Source: Bacteroidales bacterium (GTDB lineage Bacteria > Bacteroidota > Bacteroidia > Bacteroidales > P3). From it: 48,085 nt of DNA. Position numbers and translations under genes: made by a program. Of this stretch, positions 7,785 to 16,466 are shown piece after piece (positions within the stretch are counted from its first letter, which is position 1; every line of letters begins with the position of its first letter). The DNA is taken from contig SFPR01000006.1 in the NCBI GenBank assembly GCA_004551865.1, forward strand, positions 1 through 48,085, read 5' to 3'. Under the pieces are notes generated by a model. It was given only the letters and a program-made list of their open reading frames with translations. It made no database searches and was not told the DNA's origin.

Positions 7785-10546
7785 GCCTCCAACCAGTTTT
7801 CTCCGCTCTGAGCCTCAACAACAACAGGCACTTTGAGCAAAAGAGCATTTGTCATTTCTTCAACTACAATCGCTTTCATCTTTTCCAATTCCGGTTTGAG
7901 AACATCAAACACAAGTTCGTCGTGAACCTGCATTATCATTGAAGATTGAAGTTTCTCTTTTTCCATTCGCTCAAAAATTCTCACCATTGCAATCTTTATC
8001 ATATCGGCACTCGACGCCTGAACGGGCATATTGACCGCATTCCTTTCGGCAAACGACCTAAGATTGACATTACCCGAGTTTATGTCTTTCAAATATCTCC
8101 TTCTGCCGCACATACTCTCGGCATAGCCTTTTTCTCTTGCCGTTTGCTTGCACCATTGTATGTATTCCTTCACACGAGGATAGTTCTCAAAGTATTGGTC
8201 TATCAATTTTTGAGCTTCTTTTCGAGTAATGTTGAGCTGTTGCGACAAACCAAAGGCAGAAATACCGTAAATAATTCCGAAATTCACACTTTTGACATTG
8301 GCTCTCTGCTGCTTTGTAATTTGTTCTTTCGGAAGGGAATAAATCTTTGCGGCGGTTGCAAGGTGAATATCCTCGCCTGCCTTGAAAGCATTGCAGAGAT
8401 GTTCGTCCTCACTCAGAGAAGCAATAATTCTCAGTTCGATTTGAGAATAGTCGGCAGCCAAAAGGACATGGTTTTCGTCCGCAGGAACAAAGCATTTGCG
8501 GATTTCTTTTCCCCAATCGGTCTTTATTGGAATGTTTTGCAAGTTAGGGTTGTTTGAAGACAACCTTCCTGTTGCGGTAACACTCTGATTATAACTTGTA
8601 TGCACCCTTTTGGTGTGAGGATTGACCAAAGCAGGAAGACTGTCGGCGTATGTACTCTTCAATTTCGACAAAGTCCTGTATTCCATTATCAAAGGAACAA
8701 TCGGATGTGCGTTTACAAGTTTTTGCAACACCTCTTCGGCTGTCGAGAACTGCCTTGTGGCGGTTCGTTTCGCCTTTGCGTCTCCAACTATCTGCAAACG
8801 AGTGAAAAGAACCTCACCAAGCTGCCGAGGAGACGAAATGTTGAACTTCTCTCCTGCCAAATCATATATTTGGCTTTCCAATTCGCTCTTCCTCTCTCCC
8901 AACTTTGCAGAAAATTGTTCCAATGTGTCGGAATTTATCTTCACTCCACGCTTTTCCATTGCAAACAAGACATTTACAAGCGGCATTTCAACCTCATCGA
9001 AGAGCTTGTCAAGTTTGTCTTCCCTAAGTTTGGCATAAGTAATATCCCTCAATCGGAAAATAACATCGGCTCTTTCACAAACAAAGTCCCTTTTCTCTCT
9101 TTCGAGGTCGGAAACGCTCAAAAGATCTGAGGCTTTCTTCTTGGCAAAAAGAGAAGAGGCATCGAGCATTGTGTAATCCAACATACTCTCACTTACAAAA
9201 TCCAAACGATGAACAGCTTCCGAGTCAATAAGATAGTGAGCCAACATGACATCATAACATTTGCCCGAGACCTCACAGTCATACAAATCGAGGAAATGCT
9301 TTTGCGATTTGAGGTCGTAAGTAATCTTTTCAACCGATTGGCTTTCAAACAATTCTTTCATCAAAGACATTGTTTCTTCTCTTTCCTTTGGCGATGTGTC
9401 AAGGCGTATGAACCAAGCCTTGTGAGCATCGCAGCAGAAAGAAATGCCCATAGGAACCCCCTCTTGTTCACAATAGTAAAATGAAATCAACTCTTTGGTT
9501 TTCAGTTGTTCCACAATTTGTTTCAGCTCTTCGTTTTGCTTTATCTCCATGTAGGAGTGAGCTTGGGAGTCTATCGATTGTCGTTGCGAACTATCTGAAA
9601 ACAAGGCTGTTTGAAACAAAGGCTGAACAGTGGAGGCAGAAAAAGCCGGCAAATTGTCTGCCGAAGAGAAATATTCAAAGAATTTTTGTGCAAAGCTCTT
9701 AAATTCAAGTTCTCCAAACAGCTCTGCACAACGTTGCATATCGGGTTTGGAAATTTGCAACCGCTCGGGGTCAAACTCTATCGGCACATCTAACACTATG
9801 GTTGCCAAAAACTTGGACTCCAACGCCTGTTCTTTGTTGTCTTCAAGGGCTTTACGCAACGATTTGGCTTCAATCTTGTCGCTGTTTGCTATTGCATCTT
9901 CTATGGAAGAGAACTGCTTCAAAAGAGCCTTCGCTTTCTTCTCTCCTATTCCCGCAACACCGGGTATATTGTCAGAACTGTCGCCCCAAAGTCCCAAAAT
10001 ATCAATAACTTGTCTTGGATTTTGTACTTCAAAACGCTCCAACACCTCATCAACTCCCCATATCTCTGCCTGATTTCCCATTCTTCCGAGTTTCAACATC
10101 TTGATATGCTCCTCCACAAGCTGAGCATAGTCTTTGTCGGGCGTTACCATATAGACATCAAAGCCGTGTTTTACAGCCTTTTTGGCAAGAGTTCCTATCA
10201 CATCGTCGGCTTCAAATCCCTCACAAGAAAGCATGGGAATGTTCATTGCTTCGATTATGCTGTAAATATAGGGTTCCATTTGTCTGATTTCTTCGGGAGT
10301 GGAAGGGCGATTGGCTTTATAATCAGGATATTTCTCATGTCGGAAAGTAGGAGAGTGCAAATCGAGTGCTATTCCCAAGTGAGAGGGATTGTATTGTTTC
10401 AATATGCTGAGCAAAGTAGTAAAAAAGCCAAAGGCAGCCGAAGTATTCATGCCCTTGGAGTTCACTCTCGGACTTTTGTTCATCGCATAAAAACTGCGAT
10501 ATATCAAAGCCATGGCATCAATCAAAAATAATTTCTTCTCTTTCAT
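7778..10546 (-). CDS. polA: DNA polymerase I
   Basis: Pol I fills gaps and removes RNA primers in replication and repair. The 922 residues comprise a 5' nuclease domain (about 1-290), a central 3'-5' exonuclease-like domain (about 330-510) and the polymerase domain. Polymerase motif A (DYSQIELRI), the O-helix (RANVKSVNFGIIYG) and motif C (VHDELVFDV) are intact. The central domain lacks the proofreading DxE: the expected acidic residues are replaced in SFYYCE (about 355-360). The ATG at 10546 was chosen over a TTG six codons upstream. A -7-like TATCTTTG lies at 10587-10580. Confidence 0.97.
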   Translation of the reverse strand: MKEKKLFLIDAMALIYRSFYAMNKSPRVNSKGMNTSAAFGFFTTLLSILKQYNPSHLGIALDLHSPTFRHEKYPDYKANRPSTPEEIRQMEPYIYSIIEAMNIPMLSCEGFEADDVIGTLAKKAVKHGFDVYMVTPDKDYAQLVEEHIKMLKLGRMGNQAEIWGVDEVLERFEVQNPRQVIDILGLWGDSSDNIPGVAGIGEKKAKALLKQFSSIEDAIANSDKIEAKSLRKALEDNKEQALESKFLATIVLDVPIEFDPERLQISKPDMQRCAELFGELEFKSFAQKFFEYFSSADNLPAFSASTVQPLFQTALFSDSSQRQSIDSQAHSYMEIKQNEELKQIVEQLKTKELISFYYCEQEGVPMGISFCCDAHKAWFIRLDTSPKEREETMSLMKELFESQSVEKITYDLKSQKHFLDLYDCEVSGKCYDVMLAHYLIDSEAVHRLDFVSESMLDYTMLDASSLFAKKKASDLLSVSDLEREKRDFVCERADVIFRLRDITYAKLREDKLDKLFDEVEMPLVNVLFAMEKRGVKINSDTLEQFSAKLGERKSELESQIYDLAGEKFNISSPRQLGEVLFTRLQIVGDAKAKRTATRQFSTAEEVLQKLVNAHPIVPLIMEYRTLSKLKSTYADSLPALVNPHTKRVHTSYNQSVTATGRLSSNNPNLQNIPIKTDWGKEIRKCFVPADENHVLLAADYSQIELRIIASLSEDEHLCNAFKAGEDIHLATAAKIYSLPKEQITKQQRANVKSVNFGIIYGISAFGLSQQLNITRKEAQKLIDQYFENYPRVKEYIQWCKQTAREKGYAESMCGRRRYLKDINSGNVNLRSFAERNAVNMPVQASSADMIKIAMVRIFERMEKEKLQSSMIMQVHDELVFDVLKPELEKMKAIVVEEMTNALLLKVPVVVEAQSGENWLEAH

Positions 10547-10579
10547 AAAAAGCAAATTTTTCAAATTTCAATTCTTTGG

Positions 10580-10587
10580 CAAAGATA
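10580..10587 (-). promoter_or_regulatory. polA -7 element
   Basis: TATCTTTG on the minus strand, 34 nt before the polA ATG. No good -33 TTG is seen at the usual distance, so only the -7 half is supported. Confidence 0.4.
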
Positions 10588-10729
10588 CTACATTCACTCC
10601 GTTCTTTGTGCAGATTGAGTTTCTTATTTCCGCAATCAAGAATATGTCATGCCGAAGAATTACTCTCAAACAAGCATCTGTTTCATCTTTACAAATACCT
10701 ATTTTTCAGAGGTTTGGAAACAGCAAAAT

Positions 10730-10806
10730 GAAACGCCGTTTCATTTTGTCAAAACGCCGTTTCGCCGAAATAAAACGGCGTTTTGATATGAGCGAAACGG
10801 CGTTTT
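10730..10806. repeat. Palindrome array C2 (AAACGSCGTTT, 21-bp period)
   Basis: Four clean 13-bp units start at 10730, 10751, 10772 and 10794 (steps 21, 21, 22): GAAACGCCGTTTC, AAAACGCCGTTTC, AAAACGGCGTTTT, GAAACGGCGTTTT. Linkers are 8-9 nt. The first two units have a central C and the last two a central G, so the whole array is roughly an inverted repeat. It ends 11 nt upstream of the folE -33 element. Confidence 0.93.
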
Positions 10807-10817
10807 GTTTTTTGCCC

Positions 10818-10847
10818 TTGACAGAAGCGATTATTTTCATACCTTTG
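10818..10847 (+). promoter_or_regulatory. folE promoter
   Basis: TTG (10818-10820), a 19-nt spacer and TACCTTTG (10840-10847) match the Bacteroidota consensus closely. The start would be near 10854, about 29 nt before the folE ATG. Confidence 0.8.
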
Positions 10848-10882
10848 CAAACTGAAAAAGTCTTGAAAACAAATTCTTAAAC

Positions 10883-11512
10883 ATGGACAAAGATACTGAA
10901 AAACAATCTCTTTACGGATACGAAAAGGTAGAAAGATACAATCCCGAGACCTTGGAGAAGTTGGCTTCGCACTATAAGGAAATCATAAGGTTGCTCGGTG
11001 AAGATGTAAACAGAGAAGGGCTGCTCGCAACGCCGATGAGGGTTGCCAAAGCCATGCAATTTTTTACTCACGGCTACGATCTCAATCCCGAAGAGATACT
11101 TCGCTCTGCCATGTTCAAGGAAGACTACAAGCAAATGGTACTTGTGAAAGACATAGAGATATATTCCTTGTGCGAACACCACATGGTACCCATGGTAGGC
11201 AAGGCTCACGTTGCCTATATCCCCAATGGTCATATTGTAGGTTTGAGTAAAATCCCCCGAGTGGTGGATGTGTTTGCCCGAAGGCTGCAAGTGCAAGAGA
11301 GAATGACGCAACAAATCAAAGATTGCATACAAAACACTCTCAATCCTCTCGGAGTGGCAGTTGTAATTGAGGCACGACACCTCTGCATGAGCATGAGAGG
11401 GGTTCAAAAGCAAAACTCGCTCACCACAACTTCCGACTTTACGGGAGCATTTCTCAAAAACAAAGAAACAAGAGAAGAGTTCATGCACTTAATTGGCGTG
11501 AAACTCTCTTAA
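10883..11512 (+). CDS. folE: GTP cyclohydrolase I
   Basis: FolE converts GTP to 7,8-dihydroneopterin triphosphate, the first step to folate and, in some bacteria, to queuosine. The 209 residues hold the whole catalytic core. Zinc ligands are Cys97, His100 and Cys168 in SLCEHH and EARHLCMSMRG. The segment GLSKIPRVVDVFARRLQVQE (120-139) is diagnostic. It has its own promoter and is monocistronic, ending at a hairpin shared with the convergent PHP gene. Confidence 0.98.
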   Translation: MDKDTEKQSLYGYEKVERYNPETLEKLASHYKEIIRLLGEDVNREGLLATPMRVAKAMQFFTHGYDLNPEEILRSAMFKEDYKQMVLVKDIEIYSLCEHHMVPMVGKAHVAYIPNGHIVGLSKIPRVVDVFARRLQVQERMTQQIKDCIQNTLNPLGVAVVIEARHLCMSMRGVQKQNSLTTTSDFTGAFLKNKETREEFMHLIGVKLS

Positions 11513-11546
11513 AATCGCACTGATTTTCGGATTAAAGCCTTGTTTG

Positions 11547-11572
11547 ACACCGACAAAAGGCAAAGTCGGTGT
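11547..11572. terminator. Shared hairpin between convergent folE and PHP gene
   Basis: A perfect 8-bp inverted repeat, ACACCGAC (11547-11554) and GTCGGTGT (11565-11572), has a 10-nt loop. It lies between two stop codons that face each other. T-richness downstream is modest, so it is a plausible bidirectional terminator. Confidence 0.6.
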
Positions 11573-11584
11573 ATTGATTTGTGA

Positions 11585-12427
11585 TTATGGCAGTTTTTCT
11601 GCCTGCCATTGTCCGTCGAAATACCACACATAGCGATGTCCGCACTGCTTTAGGGCTTCGACAGCCTCATCAAAATACAAATCTACCTCGCTTGCATTAT
11701 GACAATCGGTCGAAATGGTCATGCGAATACCCATTTGTGCAGCCTCTTTTATCCAAACAAGAGACGGAAAGAAGTCATTGCTTCTGCCTTTGTACAATCC
11801 TCTTGTATTAACCTCGCAAATACAATCCTGAGTTTTGATTTGTTCGAGCAAACTCCTCACAAGCTCTTTGTACCACGCATCTTTTTCGCTGAAAAACCTC
11901 TCTTTGTTGTGCATTTTCACCTTATCAAAATGGCAAATCACGTCGGGATTGACTTTTTGCAGCATTTCAATACTCTGAGAGTAGAAACACTCGACTCCTT
12001 TTCTCACATCACCTCCAAAACACGCCTCAAGACCCTTGTCCCACACCTCTTGCTTTCCTCCGTCTATGAACCACACGCCCTCTTTACCCCTTTGTTTGAC
12101 CTGATGTACCGATGCCAAAACGTAATCCAAGCCCATATCTTTCGCTCTCTGCTTTGCGTCTTCGGCAATGTCGGTTATGTAGTCAAATTCCATTGAGGTG
12201 TAAAGCCTTATCTTGCTTTGATATTTCTCTTTCAGCCTGTGAGTTTCGTCCAAGTAGCTCTGAATGTCCGAAAACGGCAAGGCAAAATTGTTTTCAAACG
12301 GAACAGGAGCATGAGCCGAAAAACCAAAACAATAAAAGCCCTTTTCGATTGCGGCACAAACCATTTGCTCCAACGAACTCTTGCCGTCGCAAAAAAGAGA
12401 GTGCGAATGTAAATTAAATCTTTTCAT
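11585..12427 (-). CDS. PHP-domain histidinol-phosphatase-like protein
   Basis: This 280-residue protein is of the PHP metal-dependent phosphoesterase family and is closest in layout to HisK-type histidinol-phosphatases (histidine synthesis). Metal-binding motifs are seen: HSHSLFCDG at 7-15, ASVHQ, CHFDKVK and STDCH. No other his gene is nearby, so the substrate could differ. It begins 17 nt after the U32 gene and is probably co-transcribed with it. Confidence 0.82.
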   Translation of the reverse strand: MKRFNLHSHSLFCDGKSSLEQMVCAAIEKGFYCFGFSAHAPVPFENNFALPFSDIQSYLDETHRLKEKYQSKIRLYTSMEFDYITDIAEDAKQRAKDMGLDYVLASVHQVKQRGKEGVWFIDGGKQEVWDKGLEACFGGDVRKGVECFYSQSIEMLQKVNPDVICHFDKVKMHNKERFFSEKDAWYKELVRSLLEQIKTQDCICEVNTRGLYKGRSNDFFPSLVWIKEAAQMGIRMTISTDCHNASEVDLYFDEAVEALKQCGHRYVWYFDGQWQAEKLP

Positions 12428-12444
12428 TTTGCTTTAATGGTTTC

Positions 12445-13692
12445 TCATTCTGCAAGCACGTCTTCAACAATATAGACCTTGTCGGAGCGTCTTACCAAAG
12501 ACTTTGTGGGGATTGAACAAAATTCTCCTTTGACAGCCTTGTCTGTTTTCTTCAAATCCACTCTTATCTCTTCGATTGTGTCCTCATAGACGCCTGTTGT
12601 CGTTCCCATTATGTAAATTCTGTCGTTCAATTTGAGACTTCCGCTTTCTATCTTAATCTCTGCAACACCTATGTTCTTGAAATAGTTGGTTATAGTGCCG
12701 ACAAAAGTTTTCTTTGTGGTTGCCCGAGAGCCGTAACCCTCGCTCCACTCTCCCATTTTGCGACCCAAATAATATCCGTCCCAAAATCCGCGGTTGTAAA
12801 CGGTCGATAGTTCCTTGTTCCACTCGTTTAATTTCTCTTTGCTCCACTCTCCTTTTTGCCAAGCATCGACTGCCTGACGATAAACTCTCGTTACAACCTT
12901 TACATATTCGGGACTTCTGCCCCTGCCTTCAATTTTCAGTACCCTCACTCCCGCATCTAACACCTTGTCAAGGAAATCCAATGTCTTCAAATCCTTTGGC
13001 GACATGATATATTGGTTGTCTATCATCAGTTCTGTGCCTCCGTCCATGTCTGTAACCTTGTAAGGACGACGGCAGTACTGCAAACAAGCCCCTCTGTTGG
13101 CACTGCTGTTTGCGTTATCCAAAGAAAGATAACACTTTCCGCTGATTGCCATACACAAAGCTCCATGAACAAAACACTCAATCTCCAACTGCCTTCCGCT
13201 TGGTCCCTTTATGTCGTTCTCTTTTATCCATCGAGTGATGGATTTGACCTGTTCGAGACTTAGTTCTCTCGCAGTAACAATCACATCGGCATATTTGGAA
13301 AAAAATCTCACCGCTTCCTTGTTGGTAATGTTGCATTGGGTCGAAAGATGCACCTCAAGACCAATTTCATTCGCATATTGAATGACAGACAAGTCCGCCG
13401 CAATGACGGCACTCACCCCCGCAGCCTTTGCAGCGTCAATTATGCTCTTCATATAGTCCATTTCGCTGTCGTAAACCACCGTATTGAGGGTCAGATATGA
13501 CCTTACGCTGTGTTCGGAGGCTATGGAAGCAATTTGTTTCAAATCTTCAATGGTAAAATTGTTGGCAGAACGAGAACGCATATTCAATCCCTCAACACCA
13601 AAGTAGATACTGTTGCAACCTGAGGCTATTGCAGCATGAAGAGCCTCGTAAGAACCAACCGGAGACATTATCTCCACATTTCCTTTACTCAT
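12445..13692 (-). CDS. Peptidase U32 family protein (TrhP/YegQ-like)
   Basis: This 415-residue U32 family protein resembles YegQ/TrhP, which takes part in tRNA U34 hydroxylation in bacteria, rather than a true collagenase. It begins with MSPVGSYEALHAAIASGCNSIYFG, and has the U32 signature region ECFVHGALCMAISGKC with the Cys-containing GACLQYCRRPY. A beta-barrel-like tail follows (about 330-415). ATG 13692 is preferred to the GTG one codon upstream. A TACCTTTG -7-like box is at 13733-13726. It is followed closely by the PHP gene. Confidence 0.87.
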   Translation of the reverse strand: MSKGNVEIMSPVGSYEALHAAIASGCNSIYFGVEGLNMRSRSANNFTIEDLKQIASIASEHSVRSYLTLNTVVYDSEMDYMKSIIDAAKAAGVSAVIAADLSVIQYANEIGLEVHLSTQCNITNKEAVRFFSKYADVIVTARELSLEQVKSITRWIKENDIKGPSGRQLEIECFVHGALCMAISGKCYLSLDNANSSANRGACLQYCRRPYKVTDMDGGTELMIDNQYIMSPKDLKTLDFLDKVLDAGVRVLKIEGRGRSPEYVKVVTRVYRQAVDAWQKGEWSKEKLNEWNKELSTVYNRGFWDGYYLGRKMGEWSEGYGSRATTKKTFVGTITNYFKNIGVAEIKIESGSLKLNDRIYIMGTTTGVYEDTIEEIRVDLKKTDKAVKGEFCSIPTKSLVRRSDKVYIVEDVLAE

Positions 13693-13725
13693 CACAAACC
13701 TGTTTTCTCATTGTTTTACGGTTTG

Positions 13726-13733
13726 CAAAGGTA
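13726..13733 (-). promoter_or_regulatory. -7 element of the U32 gene
   Basis: TACCTTTG on the minus strand, 34 nt before the chosen ATG. No matching -33 TTG at standard spacing was found. Confidence 0.4.
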
Positions 13734-13815
13734 GTGAAATAAACCACAAGCGTGAAAATACTGAGGAAATAAATGCCGATTGACTTTCGTTGATAAGAGA
13801 AAAACAGACAAAAAC

Positions 13816-14685
13816 ATGGAAACGAAATTCGCATCTTCCGAATTGGTATTGGCAGAGGACAATACGCCTTACCACATCAGGATAAAGCCCAAAACTCTCG
13901 CCGATAAGGTGATATTGGTTGGCGACCCTGCAAGAGCAGAGTTGATTTCAAAACGTTTCGACAAGATTTCAGCTCACACAAGCAACAGAGAAATAGTCAG
14001 TTATAGCGGAACATTCAAATCAAAGCCCCTCACCGTACTCTCAACCGGCATGGGCGTGGGCTGCATTGACATTGTAATCAACGAATTGGACATTTGTGCA
14101 AACGTAAATCTCGAAACAAAGCAGCCGAACCCCTCTCACCGAAGTCTCGATTTGATAAGAATAGGCACTTGCGGCTCTTTGCAAGACGAATTGGAAGTGG
14201 GAATGTGTGTTGCTTCTGCTTTTGCGATAGGCACTGACGGTTTGGGATATTATTATAAGGACATCGAAAAAATAAACGAGACGGAAATGGTCACAACCTT
14301 CTGCAAACAAGTCGATTGGAAACCGAATTTACCTACTCCTTACGCAATCGGGGCAAGCAAAACGCTGCTCGACAAAATTGCTTTCGACATTCCTTGCGGC
14401 ATAACGCTCACTGCGGCAGGCTTCTACGCTCCTCAGGGAAGAAAAATAAGGTTAAGTCCTGCAGATGAGACGATTAACCAACGCTTGAAAGGTTTTTCGT
14501 TCAACAATCTCAAAATAACAAATTACGAAATGGAGACTTCGGCTCTCTATGGTTTGGGAAGAATGTGCGGACACAACGTTTTGACAATATGCAACGTCAT
14601 TGCAGGCAGAACATCGGGCAAATTCAGCAAAGATTATCACAAATCAATGGACGATTTAATTGATTTGGTATTGGAAAGATTGTAA
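13816..14685 (+). CDS. Nucleoside phosphorylase (uridine phosphorylase-like)
   Basis: This 289-residue protein of the PNP/UDP phosphorylase superfamily cleaves nucleosides with phosphate in salvage. Visible family elements are the phosphate-binding VILVGDPARAEL near residue 38, GMGVGCIDIVINEL, the RIGTCGSL segment and the late NYEMETSALYGLG that contacts ribose. It is of the uridine phosphorylase-like subgroup common in Bacteroidota; exact base preference cannot be read. The longest frame starts at a TTG 12 codons upstream; ATG 13816 gives the family-typical N-terminus. Confidence 0.88.
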   Translation: METKFASSELVLAEDNTPYHIRIKPKTLADKVILVGDPARAELISKRFDKISAHTSNREIVSYSGTFKSKPLTVLSTGMGVGCIDIVINELDICANVNLETKQPNPSHRSLDLIRIGTCGSLQDELEVGMCVASAFAIGTDGLGYYYKDIEKINETEMVTTFCKQVDWKPNLPTPYAIGASKTLLDKIAFDIPCGITLTAAGFYAPQGRKIRLSPADETINQRLKGFSFNNLKITNYEMETSALYGLGRMCGHNVLTICNVIAGRTSGKFSKDYHKSMDDLIDLVLERL

Positions 14686-14717
14686 GTTGTAAATCTCTGT
14701 TTTGCAATAAACAAGAG

Positions 14718-14752
14718 AAAACGAAGACTTCTCGGAAGTAAAACGGCGGTTG
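14718..14752. repeat. Degenerate C-type palindrome units (C7)
   Basis: AAAACGAAGACTT (14718-14730) and AAAACGGCGGTTG (14740-14752) are 22 nt apart and resemble decayed units of the AAACGSCGTTT family. They sit directly beside array A3. The first also resembles the AAAACGAAGAGTT units upstream of the gldB-like gene. Confidence 0.5.
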
Positions 14753-14759
14753 TTGTCTG

Positions 14760-14924
14760 AAAAAAAGGATTATCAACTTACTCCTATGCTTGATAATCGG
14801 ATTATCACGGCGTGATAATAGTATTATCTTGGCGTGATAATGGTATTATCTTCCCAAGATAATCGGATTATCATGCGATGATAATGGTATTATCAAGCAA
14901 AAAAACTTTGATAATGCCATTATC
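14760..14924. repeat. Palindrome array A3 (GATAAT-NNN-ATTATC, 22-bp period)
   Basis: Units start at 14760 (partial), 14792, 14814, 14836, 14858, 14880 and 14910, with steps 32, 22, 22, 22, 22, 30. Full units are perfect 15-bp interrupted palindromes GATAAT-NNN-ATTATC with centres CGG, AGT, GGT, CGG, GGT and GCC. Internal linkers ACGGCGT, TTGGCGT, TTCCCAA and ATGCGAT parallel those of A1, and the end linker AAGCAAAAAAACTTT is the A/T-tract type. Compared with A1, both arms have changed G to A and C to T together. Confidence 0.93.
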
Positions 14925-14946
14925 AACCGCATGGAGTGAGAGTTAG

Positions 14947-14976
14947 CAAAGATAATTGCCGATGTTTTTCTACAAA
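14947..14976 (-). promoter_or_regulatory. Leftward promoter facing array A3
   Basis: On the minus strand TTTG (14976-14973), an 18-nt spacer and TATCTTTG (14954-14947) form a strong Bacteroidota promoter. It is downstream of the flippase stop codon, and its transcript (start near 14940) would read straight through array A3 and then antisense to the nucleoside phosphorylase. No gene starts there. Confidence 0.55.
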
Positions 14977-15013
14977 GTCAGCTATGTTTTTTCTTGGTAT
15001 GGCGATATGGTTT

Positions 15014-16447
15014 TCAGGATAGTCGTTTGCGAACGTCAAATCGGTATGCCACAGCAACGAAAACAAGCAACAACGCAGTGTTTATCAGCAGTTTGAGTAC
15101 TATATTGGCAACCGGATTGCAGATTATCGCACCCACAAGTACCAAAGCAAGCAGTGTGTAGAGCGAAAGCCGCTTTATCGGATATTTTATGGGATAGAAC
15201 TTTTGTCCGAAAGCCCAACATATCACCATTATGGAGAAATAGCATATCAAAGTGGTCCATGCCGCTCCCATATAGCCCAAATGAGGAACCAAAAGGTAGT
15301 TCAAAATCAGCGTTATCACAGCTCCAATTCCCGAAATGTAGGCTCCGTATATCGTTTTGTCGCTCACCTTGTACCAAACGGAGAGATTGTAATAAATTCC
15401 AAGACAAAGATTTGCCAAAAGCAAGACAGGAACGACCTTCAAGCCGCTTCTGAACTCGCTTCCCACAAAGTATTGTAATATATCAAGATATGCCATCACT
15501 CCTATGAAGATTGTGAGAAGAAAAAGGGTATATACGCTCATCACATCTGCGTAAGTTTGTTTTGCATCTGCGTTTTTCATCTTTGAGAAGAAGTAAGGCT
15601 CGGCTGCAAACTTAAATGCCTGAATGAAAAGGCTCATTACGATTGACAACTTGTAGCATGCTCCATATATTCCTATGTTGCTCATCACATAACTCTCACA
15701 ATCCGACACCGAAACGGGACATTCCACAAGGTGTTTCAAGGCTATTCGGTCGAAAGTCTCGTTTACCATTCCTGCCAAGCCGCCCACCATGACCGGAAGT
15801 CCGTAAAGAAGCATCTGTTTCAAAAGACGGAAGTCGAACTTGAAGCGAAACTGCAAGTACTCGGGCAATAACATCAGCATTGCGATAAGACTTGCAAACA
15901 TATTGGAGAGAAAGATGCACAAAACCAAGTCTTTGGGTTTGAGAACAAAGAAGAAAAAGAGGTTAAAGAGTATGTTGGAGAAAATATCGACGCTTTTTAT
16001 CAGTGCAAATCGGGCAGCCTTATTTTCTCTTCGGAGTTTTGCATAAGGGATTGCCCTGAGAGCATCGAGTGAAACGATAATCAGAAACAACGCAATGTAC
16101 TCTTTATGAGCGGAATAGCCCATTGCATCGCTCAAAGAGCCGAGATTGCACATTGTGAGCAGGAGAAAGAGCATCGTTGTGGTAAAAAGCGAAAGCATGG
16201 AGGTGTTAAACACTGTTTTTTTGTCCTTTGCCTCTTGCGAAAAGCGAAAATATGCCGTTTCCATGCCGTAAGTGAGCATTATCATAAGGAAAGAGACGTA
16301 TGCATACAGCTCCGAAACCACTCCGTAGCGGTCTGCCGTGAGCGAATAGGTGTAAACGGGAACCAAAAGGTAGTTTAGAAATCTTCCCACTATGGTTGGT
16401 ATTCCGTAAATGGCGGTTTGTCCTGCCAATTTCTTCAAATCTCCCAT
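15014..16447 (-). CDS. Polysaccharide flippase (Wzx/MATE-like, MVF superfamily)
   Basis: This 477-residue inner-membrane protein has 12-14 predicted helices spread over its whole length and no soluble domain. It starts with GQTAIYGIPTIVGRFLNYLLVPVYT, the usual first helix of Bacteroidota lipopolysaccharide or capsule flippases. Such proteins move undecaprenyl-linked glycans across the inner membrane. There is no glycosyltransferase cluster nearby, so the glycan is unknown. The gene starts 19 nt after the M28 peptidase-barrel gene and is probably co-transcribed with it. Confidence 0.86.
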   Translation of the reverse strand: MGDLKKLAGQTAIYGIPTIVGRFLNYLLVPVYTYSLTADRYGVVSELYAYVSFLMIMLTYGMETAYFRFSQEAKDKKTVFNTSMLSLFTTTMLFLLLTMCNLGSLSDAMGYSAHKEYIALFLIIVSLDALRAIPYAKLRRENKAARFALIKSVDIFSNILFNLFFFFVLKPKDLVLCIFLSNMFASLIAMLMLLPEYLQFRFKFDFRLLKQMLLYGLPVMVGGLAGMVNETFDRIALKHLVECPVSVSDCESYVMSNIGIYGACYKLSIVMSLFIQAFKFAAEPYFFSKMKNADAKQTYADVMSVYTLFLLTIFIGVMAYLDILQYFVGSEFRSGLKVVPVLLLANLCLGIYYNLSVWYKVSDKTIYGAYISGIGAVITLILNYLLVPHLGYMGAAWTTLICYFSIMVICWAFGQKFYPIKYPIKRLSLYTLLALVLVGAIICNPVANIVLKLLINTALLLVFVAVAYRFDVRKRLS

Positions 16448-16466
16448 TTTGTCTTAGTTTTTGGTG

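Noticed and set aside
14792..14924. Fur operator array, because GATAAT and ATTATC are Fur-box hexamers
   Set aside because: A Fur box needs three hexamers with 0-1 nt gaps (GATAATGATAATCATTATC). Here arms are spaced by 3 nt and then 7 nt, other arrays use GGTAAT, and neighbours are not iron genes.
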